From contig NZ_SADR02000037.1 in assembly GCF_004010325.2 (NCBI RefSeq), positions 1-47,001 of the forward strand: 47,001 nucleotides of DNA, in the 5' to 3' direction. This document shows positions 33,434 to 42,175 of this stretch, piece by piece. Position numbers and translations under genes: made by a program. Each line of letters begins with the position of its first letter. The stretch's first letter is position 1. The notes under the pieces are model-generated. The model saw nothing but the letters and a program-made list of their open reading frames with translations. It searched no databases and had not been told where the DNA came from. This stretch comes from Mesorhizobium sp. M00.F.Ca.ET.216.01.1.1 (GTDB lineage: Bacteria; Pseudomonadota; Alphaproteobacteria; Rhizobiales; Rhizobiaceae).

Positions 33434-35209
33434 GTGGTGGAATCAAGCGATGTCCGGCGACGGCTGGTGGCGGTCTTCGCGGCTGACGTTGAAGGCTATT
33501 CCCGACTGATGGGTGCTGACGAGGTCGGCACGCTCAAGTCGCTGACCGAGCGCCGTGCGATCCTCGACAAGGCCATTGCGGATCACAGGGGCCGCATCGC
33601 GAACACGGCGGGGGACAGTGTGCTTGCGGAGTTCGGGAGCGCTGTGGATGCCGTGCAGTGCGCGGTGGAAGCGCAGGCCGCCTTGGGTGAAGCGAATGCC
33701 GGGCTGTCATCTGATAAACGCATCAACTTCCGTATCGGCATTCACGTGGGAGACGTGATGGTACGCGCTGGCGATCTGTTCGGCGATGGCGTGAACATCG
33801 CCGCGCGGTTGCAAGCCTTGGCGCAACCGGGAGGCGTTTGCGTCTCTGGTGAGACCTATGGGCAAGTCAGAAAGGTTCTGCCCATCGCCTTCACTGATCT
33901 TGGGGCACAGCAGGTCAAGAACATCGAAGAGCCGGTGAGGACGTACGCAGCGACTGGGCTCGGTGAAACTGTCGGTGTGGTCGCAATTCGATCCGAAGAG
34001 ATTTTCAAGCCTCTATCGCTCCCTGACAAACCCTCCATTGCCGTGTTGCCTTTCCAGAATATGAGCGGTGATCCAGAACAGGAATACTTTGCTGATGGTA
34101 TGGTGGAAGACATCATCACCGCGCTGTCCCGTTTTAAATGGCTGTTCGTGATCGCCCGCAATTCAACGTTCACATACAAGGGACGGTCCGTTGACATCAG
34201 GCAAGTTGGACGGGAACTAGGTGTTCGTTACGTGTTGGAAGGGAGCGTGCGAAAGGCGACCGGACGAGTAAGGATCACAGCCCAGCTCATTGACGCGGAG
34301 ACCAGCGCACACATATGGGCAGATCGCTACGACCGCGCCGTCGATGACATCTTTGCCTTGCAGGATGAGATTACACTAAGCACCGTCGCCGCAATCGAGC
34401 CCAGCGTGCGCCAAGCCGAAATTGAACGCGCCAAGCGCAAACGGCCGGAAAATCTCGACGCCTACGACCTTGTGCTACGTGCGACCCCTTTGGTGGATAC
34501 TGGAATGCCGGAAGGCGCGTCGCAGGCAGTGCCACTCCTTGAGCGCGCACTTTTACTTGAGCCGAACTACGCGCTTGCGCACGGCCAAACGGCGTTTTGC
34601 AATGAGATACTGTATCTCCGAGCGGGAAGGCGTGAAGACAATCGCAGAGCGGCGATACGGCACGCGCATATTGCAGTGGCGCTTGGCCCCGACGATGCAC
34701 CAGCGCTTGTTTATGCCGCAATCGCGATTGGTCTAGTCGAACATAACCGTACCTTGGCTCAGGAGACGTTCGAGGCCGCTCTTGCAATCTCCCCATCGGC
34801 AGCGTGGGCATATTCTTGGGGCGCGTTGATTCTGGGCTGGGGAGGGGAAGCCGAGCGTGCAATCGACTGGGGCGAGCGGGGCATCCGCCTTAGTCCGCTC
34901 GATCCGTGGATTACGGCGGCGCTGCACGGCGTTTGCATGGGTCACTTTCTTCGGGGGCGCTATGAAGATGCTGCGGTGGCAGCGCAACGGGCCATTCGTA
35001 GCAAACCAGGTTTCAGTGTCTCCCACATGTTCCTGGCAGCGGCGCTTGCTAAACTCGGTCGAATGGAAGATGCGAAAGCGGCTGCCGAGCGCGTGATACA
35101 ACTTCAACCCAACTTCAGCAGCACCGGTCAGTGCTCCGCCATCGGTTGCGTGCCGGTGCTCGCGGGACCTCTTATCGAAGCAATGCGCGCCTCAGGTCTA
35201 CCCGAATGA
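33434..35209 (+). CDS. Class III cyclase-TolB-like-TPR protein (intact motifs)
   Basis: 591 residues, paralogous to the protein at 16746. The cyclase domain (about 8-175) has Asp18 (FAADVEGYSRLM), Asp61 (TAGDSVLAEF), and the complete GDGVNIAARL with Asn121 and Arg125, so it should be catalytic. A TolB/FlgO-like domain begins KPSIAVLPFQNMSGDPEQEY at about 200 and contains DGMVEDIITALSRFKWLFVI. TPR repeats occupy about 345-590, with ILGWGGEAERAIDWGERGIR and YEDAAVAAQRAIRSKPGF. There is no membrane segment, so it is cytosolic. The product is most likely cAMP. Start is GTG 33434 (or GTG 33437). It may be the working copy of the family in this region. Confidence 0.9.
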   Translation: MVESSDVRRRLVAVFAADVEGYSRLMGADEVGTLKSLTERRAILDKAIADHRGRIANTAGDSVLAEFGSAVDAVQCAVEAQAALGEANAGLSSDKRINFRIGIHVGDVMVRAGDLFGDGVNIAARLQALAQPGGVCVSGETYGQVRKVLPIAFTDLGAQQVKNIEEPVRTYAATGLGETVGVVAIRSEEIFKPLSLPDKPSIAVLPFQNMSGDPEQEYFADGMVEDIITALSRFKWLFVIARNSTFTYKGRSVDIRQVGRELGVRYVLEGSVRKATGRVRITAQLIDAETSAHIWADRYDRAVDDIFALQDEITLSTVAAIEPSVRQAEIERAKRKRPENLDAYDLVLRATPLVDTGMPEGASQAVPLLERALLLEPNYALAHGQTAFCNEILYLRAGRREDNRRAAIRHAHIAVALGPDDAPALVYAAIAIGLVEHNRTLAQETFEAALAISPSAAWAYSWGALILGWGGEAERAIDWGERGIRLSPLDPWITAALHGVCMGHFLRGRYEDAAVAAQRAIRSKPGFSVSHMFLAAALAKLGRMEDAKAAAERVIQLQPNFSSTGQCSAIGCVPVLAGPLIEAMRASGLPE

Positions 35210-35224
35210 CACCCACGCGCCTGA

Positions 35225-35350
35225 CTCGCAGCCATCATGGCCGCAGATGTCGCTGGGTTCTCAGCGGCGATGGAGCGCGACGCGGAAGGCACGCAGCATC
35301 CGGAATGGCCCATCGCGTCATTTAGCTGCGCTGCAAACGTTGGTCTTTAA
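35225..35350 (+). pseudogene. N-terminal relic of a third cyclase gene
   Basis: The frame reads LAAIMAADVAGFSAAMERDA then EGTQ, the start of a class III cyclase domain of the same family (compare RRLAAIMAADVVGYSRLMELD at 16746). After 27 codons homology ends and a stop appears at 35348. It lies 15 bp downstream of the complete paralogue, suggesting a tandem array reduced by deletion. Confidence 0.7.
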
Positions 35351-35792
35351 CGCGCCTTTAAGGCTAAGTGCCTGTTTTTACTCGGCGCCGTTACCAAACG
35401 CTTCCAACCGGCGGCGGGCGCTGGAAGCTTTTTGCCGGCAGCACGAACTGTTCCTCCGACACGGAGAAGGGGCAAAAATGGCGTTCCCTTTCGGAACTAC
35501 GCCGCCGCCGCATGACCGCCGCCAGCGCGGCGCGACCCTCGATCCGAAACATGATGCCGAAAGTGACGGCAGCGAAAAGTACGGCGCGCGCCGTCGTCAC
35601 CCCGGCGAGGTATCGCCCATTCTCGGACCAGACGTCGTGCCAGTCCATGAGACGGTGCCGGTCTGCCACAACTCGTCAAGGGCGCGGTGCGTCGCTTGCC
35701 GAATGGCCATCGTTTATGCCGTGCTGAGGCATTCCCAATTGTCTGAATGGTTGGAAGCTGGTTTAACGGACGCTTAGTGCCGAGTTCATCGA
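35351..35792. other. Stretch without a confident gene
   Basis: A leftward frame at 35391-35669 includes NGRYLAGVTTARAVLFAAVT and FGIMFRIEGRAALAAVM, which could be a short membrane-protein remnant, but there is no ribosome site and no family match. Nothing else is seen. Confidence 0.3.
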
Positions 35793-36615
35793 CTAGCGAG
35801 ATCCATCCCGGAGCGCGTCGAACTCGCGCGGCGGCTGCCCGGTCACCCGTCTGAACACGCGCGAGAAGGCGGCCGCGCTGTCGTAGCCGACCTGCGCCGC
35901 GACACTCTTGACCGGTTTGCCCTTGCCGAGAAGCTGGCGCGCGATCGTCATGCGCCAGACCGTCAGGTACTCAATGGGCGTCAGGCCGACCAGCGTCCGA
36001 AAATGATCGGCGAACCGCGTGCGTGACATGCCCGCAACGTCGGCCAGATCCTCAAGCTTCCAAGGCTTCTTCGGGGCCTCGTGCATCGCGGTCAGCGCCT
36101 TGGCCAGGCGTGGGTCGGCGAGCCCGGCGAGCACGCCGGTCGAAATGGCGCCGCTCTCAACGACGTGACGCACGATTAGGATCAGGAGATAGTCGAACAG
36201 CCGGTCGAGCGCCGCCTGGCGGCCACCAGCTTCGGAGAAGGCTTCGCCGACCAGCAGATCACAAACCGGGCCCAGCGCCGGATGAGCAGCGAGCGGCAGG
36301 ACCACACATTCAGGCAGGCCCTGGCCAATCGGGTTGCCCTCCGCACCCCCGAGTTCGACGGTCGCGCATACAAGGTCGGCTCCGCGCTCGGGATCAACCG
36401 CGAAACTGTGGGTCCGCCCGCGCGGCAAAAACAGCAGGGTCGGCTCAACGAGTTCGAGGTCGGCTTGTCCGTCCTGGGTGACCGTGAGCGCGCCTGCCTT
36501 GAACAGGTGCAAATAGCCCACACCAGTGAACTGCAACGTCTGACACAGGTTCCCGATGAAGAACGTCCGGGCCGTCGGCGTTACGTGGGCGAACAGGGCA
36601 GCGAAGGGGGTCCAT
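35793..36615 (-). pseudogene. AraC-family regulator with N-terminal frameshift
   Basis: The main frame (35793-36536) encodes a cupin-type sensor (VGYLHLFKAGALTVTQDGQA, LPRGRTHSFAVDPE) and a C-terminal AraC DNA-binding domain (LEDLADVAGMSRTRFADHFR, VAAQVGYDSAAAFSRVFRRV). Upstream, the same frame continues AALFAHVTPTARTFFIGNLC, which belongs to this family, but the natural ATG at 36615 (MDP) is one base out of frame. Five G residues on the plus strand at 36606-36610 instead of four account for the shift. If real, only a TTG start at 36536 would yield a shortened protein; if a sequencing error, the gene is intact with about 273 residues. It faces away from the membrane-protein gene at 36714 and may regulate it. 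Confidence 0.8.
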
Positions 36616-36713
36616 CGGGACGATCAGCAAAATTATTGGCACCAAGCGTCACCCATAGTCTTCCATATGAGCGGTGTGCAAGTCCCCAGTCCTTGATCAA
36701 CCGGAGAAGTTCC

Positions 36714-37100
36714 ATGAATATTCGCTTCGTCACAAAGACCGTTCACGCCTTCCTCGACTATCCCGTCGCGCTGAGCCTGATGGCAACGCCGTTCCTGCTC
36801 GGACTCGGCCATGCCAATCCGCTGGCGCTCTGGGTGTCGGTCGCAACCGGCGTCGCCGCTCTCATTCTGACCCTGTTCACCAATCACAAGACCGGTGTAG
36901 TCCGAGTGCTGCCATATGGGCTGCATGTCGCGGTTGACCGCCTCGTCGGCATTACTTTCGTCGCCGTGCCCTTCGTGCTCGGCCTGCAGGGGCTGGACGC
37001 CTGGTACTACTGGGCGAACGGTGCTGCGGTTCTCCTCGTCACCTTGGTGCTCAACGCGCCCGAAAGCGGGGAGCGCGCGCTGAAGTCGGCGCACCCCTAA
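36714..37100 (+). CDS. Four-helix membrane protein (SPW/DoxX-like)
   Basis: 128 residues with four hydrophobic helices: about 15-33 (FLDYPVALSLMATPFLLGLG), 38-57, 70-92 and 103-120 (YYWANGAAVLLVTLVLNAP). The repeated PFLLGLG / PFVLGLQG pattern suggests a duplicated two-helix unit, as in SPW-repeat proteins. ATG 36714 follows CCGGAGAAG. The function of this family is not known. Its position divergent from an AraC gene suggests inducible expression. Confidence 0.75.
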   Translation: MNIRFVTKTVHAFLDYPVALSLMATPFLLGLGHANPLALWVSVATGVAALILTLFTNHKTGVVRVLPYGLHVAVDRLVGITFVAVPFVLGLQGLDAWYYWANGAAVLLVTLVLNAPESGERALKSAHP

Positions 37101-37120
37101 GAGCCTTTGCTAACGTGGCC

Positions 37121-37144
37121 GCGGCCGAGTTAACCCTCGGCCGC
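37121..37144 (+). terminator. Hairpin after the membrane-protein gene
   Basis: The perfect 9 bp stem GCGGCCGAG / CTCGGCCGC surrounds a 6 nt loop, 20 bp after the stop. No T-run follows, so termination efficiency is uncertain. Confidence 0.55.
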
Positions 37145-37399
37145 TGCCGGTGCTCGAACCACCAAGGTTCGCTCGCCAATAGCGATCCGCTTCGCTGCGG
37201 CGCACGAGTCCGGATTTGGCGCATCGCGACATTTGCCGCGGTTGCACAAAAGCGGTGTCGGGCCGAAGCGGACATCACCGATGATTTATGAGTACGCGCC
37301 CTAGGCCCGGTACGGAGCCAGGTTTGGAACGTGGGCGACCAGTAGAACCAATGCGCAATTACGATAAGATGTTTCAGCATTTCCGGTTTTCGGGGTCCA

Positions 37400-38356
37400 A
37401 TGTCTGAAGTGGACTGGCTTAGCCATCTCTTGCAAATCATCACCGTTACCGGCCAGCTCGAGGTCCGCTGCGCCTACGGTGCGCCGTGGCGCATTGCCTG
37501 GAGCAGGGCTGCCGCGAATGAAATTCCCTACCACGTGGTAGTCAAAGGTCGGGCCATTTTCGAGGATCCGGAGTCGAAAACGGCGCAGGAGCTGGTGAGC
37601 GGAGATATCGTATTGCTCCCTCACGGCGCGGCGCATGCGCTGCACGACGGTAGCGGGCAAACGCCCATCCGGACGCACGAAAGCCTGGGCTCTGCCGGAT
37701 GGATGCTGAGCGAAAACGACAGCCAGGGTGAGCAACTGGATCTGCTGTGCGGGCGGTTTTTCGTTGCGCCGCCCCATGATCGGCTGATCCGCAACTACCT
37801 GCCCACGACTCTGGTGGCGCGGTCTATGGACGGCCACGCAGAAGAGGAGATTGAGTCTGCTTCCAACCAACTGGCCAGTCTGGTCGGGCTGATGCGAACG
37901 GAGTCCGCCGGCAACAGGGCCGGAGGACGCGCCATTCTCAACGCGCTTTCCTCGGCACTATTCACATTGGTCCTGCGCGCCGCGAGCCAATCTGGAAAAG
38001 CCCCAGAGGGCTTGTTGGCCCTGGCCGGCCATCCACGCCTTGCTCCAGCCATTGCGGCGATGTTCGCCGATCCAGCACGGCCTTGGAAGCTGCCCGATCT
38101 GGCCGATTTGTGCGGCATGTCACGAGCCACGTTCATGCGCCAGTTTCAGGACAAGCTGGGTCGCTCCGCCCTCGATTTGTTGACCGATCTCCGCATGAGT
38201 CTGGCCGCAAACGAGTTGAAGAAGCCAGCGATCAGCACTGAGGCCGTGGCCGAGACCGTTGGGTACCAATCCGTTTCGGCATTCCGGCATGTCTTCGCTG
38301 AAAGGATGGGGATGACGCCGGGCGAGTGGCGGCGACTGGCGCACAAGGGCGAGTAA
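37400..38356 (+). CDS. AraC-family regulator with cupin sensor
   Basis: 318 residues. The N-terminal cupin_6 sensor (about 10-190) includes PYHVVVKGRAIFEDPE and SGDIVLLPHGAAHAL. The C-terminal AraC domain (about 210-315) has LPDLADLCGMSRATFMRQFQ and VAETVGYQSVSAFRHVFAER, two helix-turn-helix units. Regulators of this group often activate a divergent or downstream oxidoreductase operon in response to electrophiles or aromatic compounds. It lies 130 bp upstream of the nitroreductase gene on the same strand and is probably the activator of the following cluster (inference). Confidence 0.88.
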   Translation: MSEVDWLSHLLQIITVTGQLEVRCAYGAPWRIAWSRAAANEIPYHVVVKGRAIFEDPESKTAQELVSGDIVLLPHGAAHALHDGSGQTPIRTHESLGSAGWMLSENDSQGEQLDLLCGRFFVAPPHDRLIRNYLPTTLVARSMDGHAEEEIESASNQLASLVGLMRTESAGNRAGGRAILNALSSALFTLVLRAASQSGKAPEGLLALAGHPRLAPAIAAMFADPARPWKLPDLADLCGMSRATFMRQFQDKLGRSALDLLTDLRMSLAANELKKPAISTEAVAETVGYQSVSAFRHVFAERMGMTPGEWRRLAHKGE

Positions 38357-38486
38357 GACGCGCGGTCCGGGTTCCGGAAGGCGCAGTTTGATCCTTTCGC
38401 GCATCATATTGAGCTAAATCAGTCTCGAAATCATCACTCATCCCCGTAAATTGGGCTCCGTAATCACTTGATGAAGGAGCCACCCA

Positions 38487-39194
38487 ATGAACTGCATCAG
38501 CCTCGCCACCACCGGACCCGCAACCCGCGTAGCCGCCGAAATCTTCGGGGATACCGGGAAAAGCGAAAACGCTTTCGAGACGAACGCCGTCATCGAAATG
38601 ATCCTGAGTCGCAGCGCCGCCAAGTACTACGACCCTGCTGCCAGCCTGAGTGACCACCAGATCCGCGATCTGGTGCGTATCGGCACGTCCGCGCCGACAT
38701 CCTTCCACCTGCAGAACTGGCGCTTCATCGCCGTGCGCACGCCTGAGGCCAAGGCACGGCTGCGTCCGATCGCCTGGAATCAGCCCGCGATCACCGACGC
38801 GGCCATTACCTTCATCATCATCGGCCAGTTGGCCGATGCCAGTACCGTCCCCGACCGTCTGGCGCCGGTGGTGGAAGCCGGCATCATGCCGGCGCACCTG
38901 GTGCCGGAATGGGAAATCCCTGCGCGTGGGCTGTATGACGATCAGCCGCAGCGGCAGCGCGACGAGGCGGTACGCTCCGCGACCTTTGGCGCCGCGGCGA
39001 TCATCTATGCGGCCCGCTCGCTGGGCCTGGGTTCGACGCCGATGATCGGTTTCGACGCTGAAGCCGTGCACCGCGAGTTCGGGCTGGCCGAAGACGAAGT
39101 GCCGGTGATGCTGCTGACCGTCGGTCCGGAGCGAGCTGGCAATTGGCCGCAGAAGCCGCGCATGCCGGTGGCCGATGTGCTTGAATTCGCATAA
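38487..39194 (+). CDS. Nitroreductase family protein
   Basis: A 235-residue FMN-dependent NAD(P)H oxidoreductase. After a 30-residue leader come ILSRSAAKYYDPAASLSDHQ, RIGTSAPTSFHLQNWRFIAV (FMN phosphate and substrate contacts, about 68-87), and ATFGAAAIIYAARSLGLGST then PMIGFD near the C-terminus, the standard series of the NfsB/YdjA group. GAAGGAG precedes ATG 38487. Such enzymes reduce nitroaromatics, quinones or enones. First structural gene of the likely redox cluster. Confidence 0.88.
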   Translation: MNCISLATTGPATRVAAEIFGDTGKSENAFETNAVIEMILSRSAAKYYDPAASLSDHQIRDLVRIGTSAPTSFHLQNWRFIAVRTPEAKARLRPIAWNQPAITDAAITFIIIGQLADASTVPDRLAPVVEAGIMPAHLVPEWEIPARGLYDDQPQRQRDEAVRSATFGAAAIIYAARSLGLGSTPMIGFDAEAVHREFGLAEDEVPVMLLTVGPERAGNWPQKPRMPVADVLEFA

Positions 39195-39228
39195 TTCCCA
39201 ATGAACTCAACAACTTATGGAGACTGTG

Positions 39229-39774
39229 ATGGCAAGAACTGCTGCTCTGAAGCCTGACCAAGTGCCGGCCGAATCGAAACCGACTCTCGATGCGTTCACC
39301 AGGAATATCGGGTTCACTCCAAATATGATGGCGGCCTTCGCGCAGAGCCCGATCGCGTTCAACTCCTGGGCCACCCTGCTCGGCTCCCTGAGCAAAACGC
39401 TCGACGTGAAAACGCGGGACAGTATCGGCCTCGCTGTTTCCGAAGTGAACGGCTGCGACTACTGCCTGACGGTTCACAGCTTTACGGCTGAGCATATGGC
39501 CAAGTTACCGGCAGATGACATCATCCTCGCTCGGAAGGGTCGTGCCAGCGATCCGAAGCGGGACGCCGCTGTCCAGTTTGCACGCAAAGTCATCGAGACC
39601 CGCGGCAAGGTCGGCGACGCCGATGTGAAAGCCGTCCGCGATGCCGGCTACACGGATGCGAACGTCATTGAGATTGTCGCGCTGGTCGCGATGTATTCCC
39701 TGACGAACTTCTTCAACAACGTGTTCGATCACGAGAAGGACTTTCCCGCCGTCGCGCCGGCCGGCTCGATCTGA
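39229..39774 (+). CDS. AhpD-like carboxymuconolactone decarboxylase family protein
   Basis: 181 residues, all-helical. The redox motif EVNGCDYCLTVHS carries Cys76, Cys79 and His83 in the CxxCxxxH arrangement of alkylhydroperoxidase AhpD-like proteins, which reduce peroxides using a thiol partner. GGAGA precedes ATG 39229; an ATG at 39217 lies in frame but overlaps that ribosome site. The spacing of 34 bp from the nitroreductase suggests one transcript. Confidence 0.9.
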   Translation: MARTAALKPDQVPAESKPTLDAFTRNIGFTPNMMAAFAQSPIAFNSWATLLGSLSKTLDVKTRDSIGLAVSEVNGCDYCLTVHSFTAEHMAKLPADDIILARKGRASDPKRDAAVQFARKVIETRGKVGDADVKAVRDAGYTDANVIEIVALVAMYSLTNFFNNVFDHEKDFPAVAPAGSI

Positions 39775-39817
39775 GCTCGGTTCTGTCGCAACCTCGTAAA
39801 GCCATTGGAACAATCAC

Positions 39818-40576
39818 ATGAATATCCTCCATATTGATGCTAGTCCGCGACAAGAATCGCATAGCCGCCAGCTTTCGGCGGCGATCGTCGAAAGGCTCCT
39901 CGAGGTTGCGCCCGGGGCGCGTGTCAGTCGGCGTGATTTAGGGGCTGACCCCTTGCCTCACGCCGCGGCTGACTACGCGGTTGCGCTGTCGTCGCCTGCT
40001 ACCTTGGCTGCCCCGCCGAAGGGCGCTCTGGATTGTTCTGAGGCGCTTATCCAGGAAGTCGAAGCGGCCGATGTGATCGTCATCGGAACACCCATGCACA
40101 ACTTCACCATTCCCTCGGTCCTCAAAGCGTGGATCGACCAGATCTTACGCGTCGGTCGCACGATGAAGTCGACGCCCGCCGGGAAGGTGGGAATGCTTCG
40201 GGACCGTCCGGTGTTTATCGGTGTCGCCTCCGGCGGCATCTTTACCGGCGACCGACCCAACCAACCGGATTTTCTCACTCCCTACCTGACGTTGGCGTTG
40301 AACTCCATTGGACTAAAAAACCTGCAATTCCTTCCCATTCAGGCCACTGCCTCCTTTGATCATAACCAGGCTGCATTAGCGAGGGAGAAGGCTTTGGCGG
40401 CGATCGATCTGACGGACATGGGAAGCTTCGCGGCGTCGATGGTCGCCCCGCAGTGCTCTCAGGTACCGGTAGAGGGCCCCTGCTTCGGGGAGAGTCGCAC
40501 CGGGAGTGCCCTAAGGGCACGCCGCAAGCTCTTGGCACGCCCTCACCATAATCCTCCGGCCTCCGCCGGGCTATGA
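39818..40576 (+). CDS. azoR: FMN-dependent NADH:azoreductase with abnormal C-terminal tail
   Basis: The first 205 residues are a normal AzoR: MNILHIDASPRQESHSRQLS (FMN phosphate loop) and IGTPMHNFTIPSVLKAWIDQ at about 88-107 (isoalloxazine contacts), then FIGVASGGIFTGDRPNQPDF. It reduces azo bonds and quinones with NADH. Family members end near residue 200-210. Here the frame runs on for about 45 residues of Pro/Arg/Ser-rich sequence containing a GTGCCC-TAA-GGGCAC hairpin (40506-40520), so the normal stop seems lost and the tail is former intergenic DNA. It probably stays functional. Confidence 0.88.
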   Translation: MNILHIDASPRQESHSRQLSAAIVERLLEVAPGARVSRRDLGADPLPHAAADYAVALSSPATLAAPPKGALDCSEALIQEVEAADVIVIGTPMHNFTIPSVLKAWIDQILRVGRTMKSTPAGKVGMLRDRPVFIGVASGGIFTGDRPNQPDFLTPYLTLALNSIGLKNLQFLPIQATASFDHNQAALAREKALAAIDLTDMGSFAASMVAPQCSQVPVEGPCFGESRTGSALRARRKLLARPHHNPPASAGL

Positions 40577-40591
40577 ACATGAGGTCTTCTG

Positions 40592-41059
40592 ATGATTTTA
40601 CCTACTAATACGCTTCCCCAAATCGGCGAAAGGGTCACCGACAAATCAGCACCACCCGATGACGGCGCCGTCCGCGAATGGATCGGACCAGAGGCGTTCG
40701 AGCGTTGGGCCGAGCTGCGGAACTGGATCGATGAATTCTACCCTGGAGTTTTCGCGCCCGACTGGCTCTACGGTGGCAAGAACCGCGGTTGGTCCTTGCG
40801 CTACAAGAAAACCAAGGCGTTCTGCACCTTAGTGCCGGAATATCGGCGGTTTTCGGCTGTCGTGGTCATGGGCGGAGCAGAACGAGAGAAGTTTGAGGAG
40901 CGGCGTTATGTCTGGCGCCCGCAATTGGTCAAGCTTTACGACGAAGCCAAAACATACATCGACGGGAAATGGCTGACGATTGCCATCTCATCGGCAGATG
41001 ATCTGAATGATGTGACGGAGCTTCTGACTATGAAGCGCCCGCCACCGTCGCGCGGTTGA
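40592..41059 (+). CDS. DUF3788 family protein
   Basis: 155 residues. ERWAELRNWIDEFYPGVFAP, DWLYGGKNRGWSLRYKKTKA and FCTLVPEYRRFSAVVVMGGA are the usual motifs of this family of small cytosolic proteins with unknown function, often beside redox or stress genes. The start at ATG 40592 follows GAGGTC. It is 15 bp after the azoreductase stop and so likely co-transcribed. Confidence 0.8.
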   Translation: MILPTNTLPQIGERVTDKSAPPDDGAVREWIGPEAFERWAELRNWIDEFYPGVFAPDWLYGGKNRGWSLRYKKTKAFCTLVPEYRRFSAVVVMGGAEREKFEERRYVWRPQLVKLYDEAKTYIDGKWLTIAISSADDLNDVTELLTMKRPPPSRG

Positions 41060-41257
41060 AGTTCACAAAAAATGCTGGGTTCGCGGCGCGGCAGCTCCGA
41101 GGAACCCGAGCAGCGGTCTCGTCGACATCACACAGCTATTCGACATCAAGGTCGTCGCGGAAGGCGTCGACCCGATAACTGGTTGCGTGAGATCGAAAAG
41201 ACCCTTCCACGCCCGCAATTTACCCTGAACCAACAAATCTCTGAGGAGACAACACCC

Positions 41258-42175
41258 ATGAAAGCGATCATTGTGACGAACCAGTCTGCGGGAACGGCCG
41301 GCATGACACTGGTGGAGCGGCCCAAGCCACAGGCAGCGATAAACGACGTCGTCGTTCAGGTTCATGCGTCGGGCTTCGTCCCGACCGAGTTGGAGTGGCC
41401 TTCGACCTGGACCGACCGCCGCGACCAGGAGCGTACGCCGTCGATCCCTGGACACGAGCTGGCCGGAGTGGTCGCTGCCCTGGGCTATGGCACGACAGGA
41501 CTGTCGGTGGGACAGCGGGTGTTCGGTCTCGCGGACTGGTATCGCGATGGCACGCTCGCGGAATATATAGCCATAGAGGCACGCAACCTCGCGCCGCTGC
41601 CAGGCGAAGTCGACTTCACGGTGGGCGCGAGCTTGCCAATCTCGGGCCTTACCGCGTGGCAGGGACTATTCCAGCACGGCCGTCTTCAGGCGGGGCAGAG
41701 CGTCCTTGCGCATGGCGCGGCCGGCGCGGTCGGTTCGATGGTGACGCAACTCGCACGGGAGGCCGGTGCCTATGTCATCGGCACCGGACGCGCCGCCGAC
41801 CGACAGAAGGCGCTCGACTTCGGCGCAAATGAATTCGTCGATCTCGAGAACGACGCACTGGAAGACATCGGCAGCATCGATCTGGTGTTCGATGTCATCG
41901 GCGGGGACATCCAGAAGCGGTCCGCAGCTCTGATCCGGGCCGGAGGAACGCTGGTGACCGTCGTCGGCCCGGCCGAGGCGCGGCCCGCAGTCGGCCTGGC
42001 GGTTGACTTCGTTGTCGAGTCCGATCGCGCCCAACTGAGTCAGATCGTCCAGCGGGTGCGGGACGGACGACTGCGGACGAACATCGGCAAAGTTTCGGCC
42101 CTCGACGAGGCCGTTGCAACCTTCAACGCGAGCGAGCGACACACGGGGAAGACGGTCATCCGCGTTCGTCCGTAA
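41258..42175 (+). CDS. Quinone-oxidoreductase-like zinc-free MDR protein
   Basis: 305 residues of the medium-chain dehydrogenase/reductase superfamily. The N-terminal GroES-like half has GHELAGVVAALGYGTTGLSV at 65-84 and GQRVFGL. The nucleotide-binding half has VLAHGAAGAVGSMVTQLARE at 149-168, the NADP-binding loop of the quinone reductase (QOR) branch. Zinc-binding Cys/His residues are absent. ATG 41258 follows CTGAGGAGAC. The upstream frame to 41072 is not homologous. It closes the nitroreductase-azoreductase cluster and probably reduces enones or quinones. Confidence 0.88.
   Translation: MKAIIVTNQSAGTAGMTLVERPKPQAAINDVVVQVHASGFVPTELEWPSTWTDRRDQERTPSIPGHELAGVVAALGYGTTGLSVGQRVFGLADWYRDGTLAEYIAIEARNLAPLPGEVDFTVGASLPISGLTAWQGLFQHGRLQAGQSVLAHGAAGAVGSMVTQLAREAGAYVIGTGRAADRQKALDFGANEFVDLENDALEDIGSIDLVFDVIGGDIQKRSAALIRAGGTLVTVVGPAEARPAVGLAVDFVVESDRAQLSQIVQRVRDGRLRTNIGKVSALDEAVATFNASERHTGKTVIRVRP

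Noticed and set aside
41072..41257. N-terminal extension of the quinone-oxidoreductase-like gene
   Set aside because: The extension is Arg/Ser-rich and not homologous; ATG 41258 has a good ribosome site and the family's normal N-terminus.
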